Shown: positions 7,513 to 10,925 of the stretch, piece after piece
Numbering within the stretch: the stretch's first letter is position 1
How the letters are laid out: each line of letters opens with the position of its first letter
Source of the DNA: Amoebophrya sp. AT5.2
Lineage: Eukaryota > Sar > Dinophyceae > Syndiniales > Amoebophryaceae
NCBI GenBank assembly: GCA_005223375.1
Contig: RXOD01006216.1
Span: 1 to 10,925 of the forward strand
DNA: 10,925 bases
Direction of reading: 5' to 3'
Notes under the pieces: generated by a model
Database searches by the model: none
Told to the model about the DNA's origin: nothing
What the model saw: the letters and a program-made list of their open reading frames with translations, nothing else
Program-made: the position numbers and the translations under genes

Positions 7513-8771
7513 CTTTCGTGGCTTTGGTTTTAATATGGCTTTAATGTCAAAGCAGAGCACGCCGAATAGCGATCGCTTAGACTTCGACTTGATTTACGTA
7601 GAATAGCGGCTCTAGCTCCTCTTCTCCTCCGTCATAACGTCGAAGTACTCACGACCACCTCTCACCCTGCGGGTACTCCTGTGCATGAGCTTGTTTCGAA
7701 GTAAGTTAGTATAGTACCTCCATACAGCGTTGCGAAAAAAACACTTGTGCTTCTACTTGCTTGATTTTCTTCCATCTCACTGCTTGATTTTCAGCGACTG
7801 GTACGAACAAGGCCTCTGTGCCGGTGGCAGAGGGAGAGGCTCCTAGCATTTATGAACTACAAGTATGGATATGGTAGTCCCGTGATGATCTTCAACACTG
7901 AGTCGCCTTGGACCACTCTCAGTTTGCACTGTGGTGCTGAGATGCAGTTGCTGTCAGCTTATCAACGCAGCACGCAATACTGCAAGACCTCTAATGAAGC
8001 AAAAGAACCACGCAACTACGACATATCGAAATCATGTGGTAGTCTGCGTAAACAAGTCACCACACGACCAGGGTAATCCGCTCCTATTTTCATTGGCGAC
8101 GGATCTTCGATCGAATAAAGCACGACAGACACGTCCGCAGAGAGTGGAAGACGAGCCATAGTTATTCAATGACAATCGTGCCCCTTTTTCTCGTCGAAAT
8201 CAATGCTTGCAGCTCGTCACATTACCGCTTCGCTCCAGTCTTTTCGTTTCAGTTTTTTCCCAAAATGTAGCGGAAGAGTAGAACCCGAATCATCTTTGGG
8301 GGAGCGTTGGCCCTCTCCTGTCATGGTCTAGAAGTCAAATCAATCTGCTAGTGCTAAGCGACGAAAATGAAGTTCTTATACGCCTACGAGTTGGGAATCG
8401 AATCAGAAGTCCCGAGCACAGGCGGTCCTAATGATCAATAGGAATGGGTAGGGATCATACTTGTGGCGAATGGATCATTTGATTCATCGGTACAGTTAGC
8501 TAAAGAGAGGTTGGTACGGGGCAACAACATAGTCAAAGCCATTTTTTGGATGCAGGATAGGTGAGGAGCCAAATTCTCCTTGGTTGATGAGATACACTAC
8601 AACATGCATCTTCAAGCTTGTTCATAGTCTATGAAAAGTCATAGATTGAATGTTGATAAACTTAACCACAATCTCGTCCGGGTCCGTCGTAACCGTAAGG
8701 TTCTCGCCAAACGAATTTCCTCTTAGCACGCTTGGTTCTATGCTGCGCTCGCAGGTGCATCGATCATAGGT
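7513..8771. other. Region between the 350-aa gene and the E2 gene
   Basis: No recognised gene in about 1.25 kb. A plus-strand frame of 74 codons starts from an ATG at 7852, but its third positions lack the GC preference of the sure genes and I see no domain. The part nearest 7513 should contain the E2 promoter and 5' UTR. I find no polyadenylation hexamer close to the end of the upstream gene at 8772. A 15-bp palindrome lies at 8621-8635. Confidence 0.4.
8621..8635. repeat. 15-bp palindrome with single central base
   Basis: TTCATAG-T-CTATGAA is a perfect inverted repeat around one T. TCATAG occurs again directly after it at 8639-8644. It is too short to call a transposon end or terminator. 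It lies about 140 bases downstream of the 350-aa gene in the sense of transcription. Confidence 0.3.
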
Positions 8772-9824
8772 TCAAGGTCGTCCTGCCCGGCTGCACACGA
8801 CCGTCAACCCGTCGAAGTCGCAAAACACTTCACTCTCTTTCTTTTGCAGAGACTCCCAGCACTCGTTCCCTTTCGTTTTCACAAACGCGAGTGCTTCGAT
8901 CGCACCGTATCCGAGCAGGCCGATCCCCGCGGCCAGCGGAACGAAGCCTCCCCAGTGGGGGCAGACCATACCCTCCCGCCACAGGTTGTTCTGCACGAGA
9001 AAACTCCGCTCGCGCCGCTTCACGGCCTCCACTATCGTGTCCACAGCATCCCGATATTCCGCCTCGGTTGCTGGCGACACTTCTCGAAGGTCTGCATGCA
9101 CCGCGGAGCTGCCTTCTTGTTCTGCTCTTGCCAAAGTTCGCGTTCCGTAGTTGTTATCCTTTCCCAGACTAACGTCGTTCTGCGCTTCTCTCTGCTCGAT
9201 GGCCTGCTGCAGCTCGTGCAATTCGGACGAGTACAAGGCCGTTTTACGGCCGCCCTTCGTCTTCGGCTGTGCCGGACGTGCTGGCGGAGTTACAGCTGTG
9301 GTTCCTGACGTCGTGTTTTTCGTGGCAGCCAGGTCCCGATACCGTCGCAGCAACTCCATTTCGACCACATCTGACGGCTGGCAGGCAGCAAGCTCCTCCA
9401 CTGTCATGTTCATGGGGTTCCAGGCGTGTTCGCAAACCTCCGACTTCGACGGCGCACCACCGTCGATTCCGGTCCTGGTCCGTAGCTCAGCGCCAGCAGG
9501 CTCCGCGCCGTAGCTGCGTAACTTCTGCACCGCCTCCTGCACGTTCTTAGACGTGGTCGCACCGGAACAACGCTCGACGAAGGTCCCGCCACCTCCTGCT
9601 CCACCGGTGTAGCGTGGAGACCAAGACGAAGTGGAGGTCTCCGCAGTTGCACGCGCGGGGGCACCGACCGGGGCGTAATCGAGGCAGACCGCGCTGTTCT
9701 GGTGGACGGTCTCGGTGGGAGAGACAAGGCGAGCCGCCTTCTTCCGCTGGAATAGCTTGCTGCCGCGACGGGCAGTCCCCGCGGACCAGTGGCACCCGAA
9801 CCGACGCGCAGAGAAAGCGAACAT
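8772..9824 (-). CDS. Hypothetical mitochondrial-type single-span membrane protein, 350 aa
   Basis: I do not recognise the family. The start is the first in-frame ATG (9824); the frame is open for 28 more codons upstream but without ATG. The first 35 residues are rich in Arg/Lys with no acidic residue (RR at 7-8 and 19-20, RKK at 27-29), as in a mitochondrial presequence. Residues 36-130 are Ala/Gly/Thr/Ser-rich and probably disordered. Then come a Leu-rich helix (MTVEELAACQPSDVVEMELL) and two charged helices (around HELQQAIEQREAQ and AVDTIVEAVKRRERSF). One membrane segment, FVPLAAGIGLLGYGAIEALAFV, spans 294-315 and is followed by a 35-residue tail. Four Cys lie around it (288, 322, 335, 344). 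Codons favour G/C at third positions. The layout suggests an inner-membrane protein with a small C-terminal domain, but this is inference from composition only. Opposite-strand frames are shadows. Confidence 0.7.
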   Translation of the reverse strand: MFAFSARRFGCHWSAGTARRGSKLFQRKKAARLVSPTETVHQNSAVCLDYAPVGAPARATAETSTSSWSPRYTGGAGGGGTFVERCSGATTSKNVQEAVQKLRSYGAEPAGAELRTRTGIDGGAPSKSEVCEHAWNPMNMTVEELAACQPSDVVEMELLRRYRDLAATKNTTSGTTAVTPPARPAQPKTKGGRKTALYSSELHELQQAIEQREAQNDVSLGKDNNYGTRTLARAEQEGSSAVHADLREVSPATEAEYRDAVDTIVEAVKRRERSFLVQNNLWREGMVCPHWGGFVPLAAGIGLLGYGAIEALAFVKTKGNECWESLQKKESEVFCDFDGLTVVCSRAGRP

Positions 9825-10716
9825 GATTTTGTTCTGGATTTTTTGGATTTTGTACGTAGTAACGGTATAGTGCTTCGCTGCAGAATTCTTGTTGTCGCTT
9901 GCCCTCAAAGAAATTGAGCTGTCCCTCTCCCTTGATGTTGAAGTTGATCTTGTACTGGCTATAGGAGTTTCAAAAGTAGCTGCGAAGAGAACGTTCCGAA
10001 TCTATCAGAAAGTAGACGCAGATCTTTCCTCTCCTCAGACTAAAAAAATAATGTTGAAGAAGACTACAAGTTTTCCGATTCTGTCGATTACTTGCTGCGA
10101 GGTTGATTGAGTTGTTTGCGATTTTCGCTTTTGCTTCTACTGAATTCACGCGCGAGCAAGCGAAGATTCGAGATCCTGACCTACGGGTAGTGACCGTGAG
10201 CAGCTCCAACATCCGATATTGATTTCGGGATCTCAAGGTTTCTGAGCAGTCTGATGATCCTGCTGATCCTTTTGACGATGATTTTGATCCTTCACGGCTC
10301 CATGATTTCCGGATTGTGGACGCTCTTCCTTTCCGCGCACGCACGGACATGGTTGTTGCATGGAACATTTCGTCATCTGCGGATGGTACTACTGTGAACC
10401 AGGCCCGTGAACATGCAGATGCAGCGGCCATGACTAATGTGCGCTCTTGTTAGCAAAAAAAACGCATAAACGTTGGTGATTGATTTTAAGTTCGATTTTC
10501 TCGTCTACTTCATCATAACAGCAAGGAAAGACAAGCCAGATGCCTTTACTCAGCTTACCTCCTTGTTGCACTTTTCGCCCCATAAGAAAATGTTCCCAGG
10601 TAAAGTATTTTTGTCGATATCAATCTTGGAATCCAGATGAAACAGAAACTACATGCCGCACCATGCGTGTTCATTCTCGATTGCAGAATGGGGATCGTTG
10701 GAGCAGACCAGTATCT
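9825..10716. other. Region between the right-edge partial gene and the 350-aa gene
   Basis: No recognised gene. It contains several open segments with AT-rich third positions: plus-strand 9889-10110 (no ATG at its start), plus-strand 10223-10453 (listed separately) and a minus-strand ATG frame over 10431-9970 overlapping it. On the minus strand 10648-10559 is open for 30 codons (core IDIDKNTLPGNIFLWGEK), bounded by an AG and by a strong donor GAG|GTAAGC, and so looks like an internal exon, but I cannot find partners in a matching phase. Confidence 0.35.
10223..10453 (+). other. Aspartate-rich open segment, 76 codons, no start codon
   Basis: The frame follows a TGA at 10220 and ends at TAG 10451-10453. 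The N-terminal part is acidic with DP repeats (DDPADPFDDDFDPSRL), and the rest looks like ordinary globular protein (around ALPFRARTDMVVAWN). Unlike the sure genes its codons often end in T (GAT, CCT, TTT). There is no ATG before residue 43, so if real it is an exon or a gene relic. The minus strand over the same bases is also open from an ATG and gives a Ser/Lys/Arg-rich translation, the kind a GAT-rich antisense produces. Neither is identified. Confidence 0.2.
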
Positions 10717-10925
10717 CTATTCGCCAGGTTTCAGTTGCCCGGGCGCCCTTTCGTTGGTGATGTTTTTCCCGCCATATATCAATCTATCTGCACCGCGTCC
10801 GAGGCGCAGCAAATCAAAAAAATTTTCATCGATGAGCTCCTGCTCGCCGGGAGTCATATTCCCGGTCCGGAAGAAGACCCAGTTTCTGCCCCCGCTGCAG
10901 ATGAGCCACTTCCTGTCGGCAGGGC
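10717..10925 (-). CDS. 3' end of an unrecognised gene, cut by the window edge
   Basis: The minus strand is open from the edge (frame from 10923) for 68 codons to a TAG at 10717-10719. About nine in ten of the first 30 codons end in G or C, as in the recognised genes, and the translation looks globular (KWLICSGGRNWVFFRTGN, then ENFFDLLRLGRG). Composition loosens in the last 20 codons, so an intron may begin near the GGTGCAG at about 10788 rather than the frame running to the TAG. A plus-strand frame from ATG 10688 is also open to the edge, but its third positions are near neutral, so I prefer the minus strand. No family recognised. Confidence 0.45.
   Translation of the reverse strand, partial: PADRKWLICSGGRNWVFFRTGNMTPGEQELIDENFFDLLRLGRGADRLIYGGKNITNERAPGQLKPGE

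Noticed and set aside
7852..8076. Plus-strand 74-codon ATG frame
   Set aside because: Neutral third-position composition, no recognisable motif, and no supporting signal around it.
8532..8560. Sequence AGCCATTTTTTGG resembling part of a dinoflagellate spliced leader
   Set aside because: Only AGCCATTTT matches; the following TGGCTCAAG part of the known leader is absent, so it is not usable as evidence for trans-splicing.
9970..10431. Minus-strand 153-codon ATG frame
   Set aside because: Third positions are A-rich, unlike the other genes, and the Ser/Lys/Arg run is what the reverse of GAT/CCT-rich plus-strand sequence gives. No domain seen; not called as a gene.
1..10925. tRNA, snRNA, rRNA and CRISPR signals
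   Set aside because: GGTTCGA-type T-loop sequences (for example near 375 and 8768) lack pairing stems, no spaced direct-repeat array is present, and conserved U2, U6 or 5S core strings were not seen by eye. A covariance-model scan would be decisive.

Overview
The window reads as nuclear DNA of a gene-dense, intron-containing eukaryote, most likely a protist. At least three genes, and probably five, lie on the minus strand. Two of them can be reassembled from several exons: a nucleostemin/GNL3-family nucleolar protein and a ubiquitin-conjugating enzyme (E2). Coding regions favour G or C at third codon positions, and the introns are short (92-187 bp, GT...CAG). Head-to-tail gene order on one strand, intron type and lineage-specific proteins would suit an alveolate, for example a dinoflagellate relative. 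That is inference: I saw no spliced leader, rRNA or other marker that fixes the taxon. I saw no prokaryotic operon structure, CRISPR array, tRNA, rRNA or intact transposon.

Layout, right to left (the direction of transcription). 10925-10717 (-) is the 3' end of an unrecognised gene cut by the window edge. 9824-8772 (-) is a single-exon 350-codon protein with a mitochondrial-type N-terminus and one C-terminal membrane segment. 7512-6073 (-) is a four-exon E2 with a complete catalytic core and a 170-residue disordered tail carrying a nuclear-localisation-like cluster and a terminal SUMO-interaction-like motif. 4358-2059 (-) is a five-exon GNL3-like protein with the circularly permuted GTPase fold, whose nucleotide-binding motifs are partly eroded. 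1507-644 (-) is an unrecognised 287-codon protein with an AATAAA signal just past its stop.

The spaces between genes (about 0.55-1.7 kb) are more AT-rich. They hold short open segments, two short palindromes and possible unassigned exons, but nothing I can name.

Functionally, the GNL3-like protein points to large ribosomal subunit assembly in the nucleolus, and the E2 to ubiquitin or ubiquitin-like conjugation, probably nuclear. I see no sign that the genes form a pathway; they look like independent housekeeping and lineage-specific genes in a unidirectional array. The most interesting signals are the degenerate GTPase motifs in the GNL3-like protein, the unusual E2 tail, and a donor-site preference (GTAYTY, never G at +5) shared by both spliced genes.
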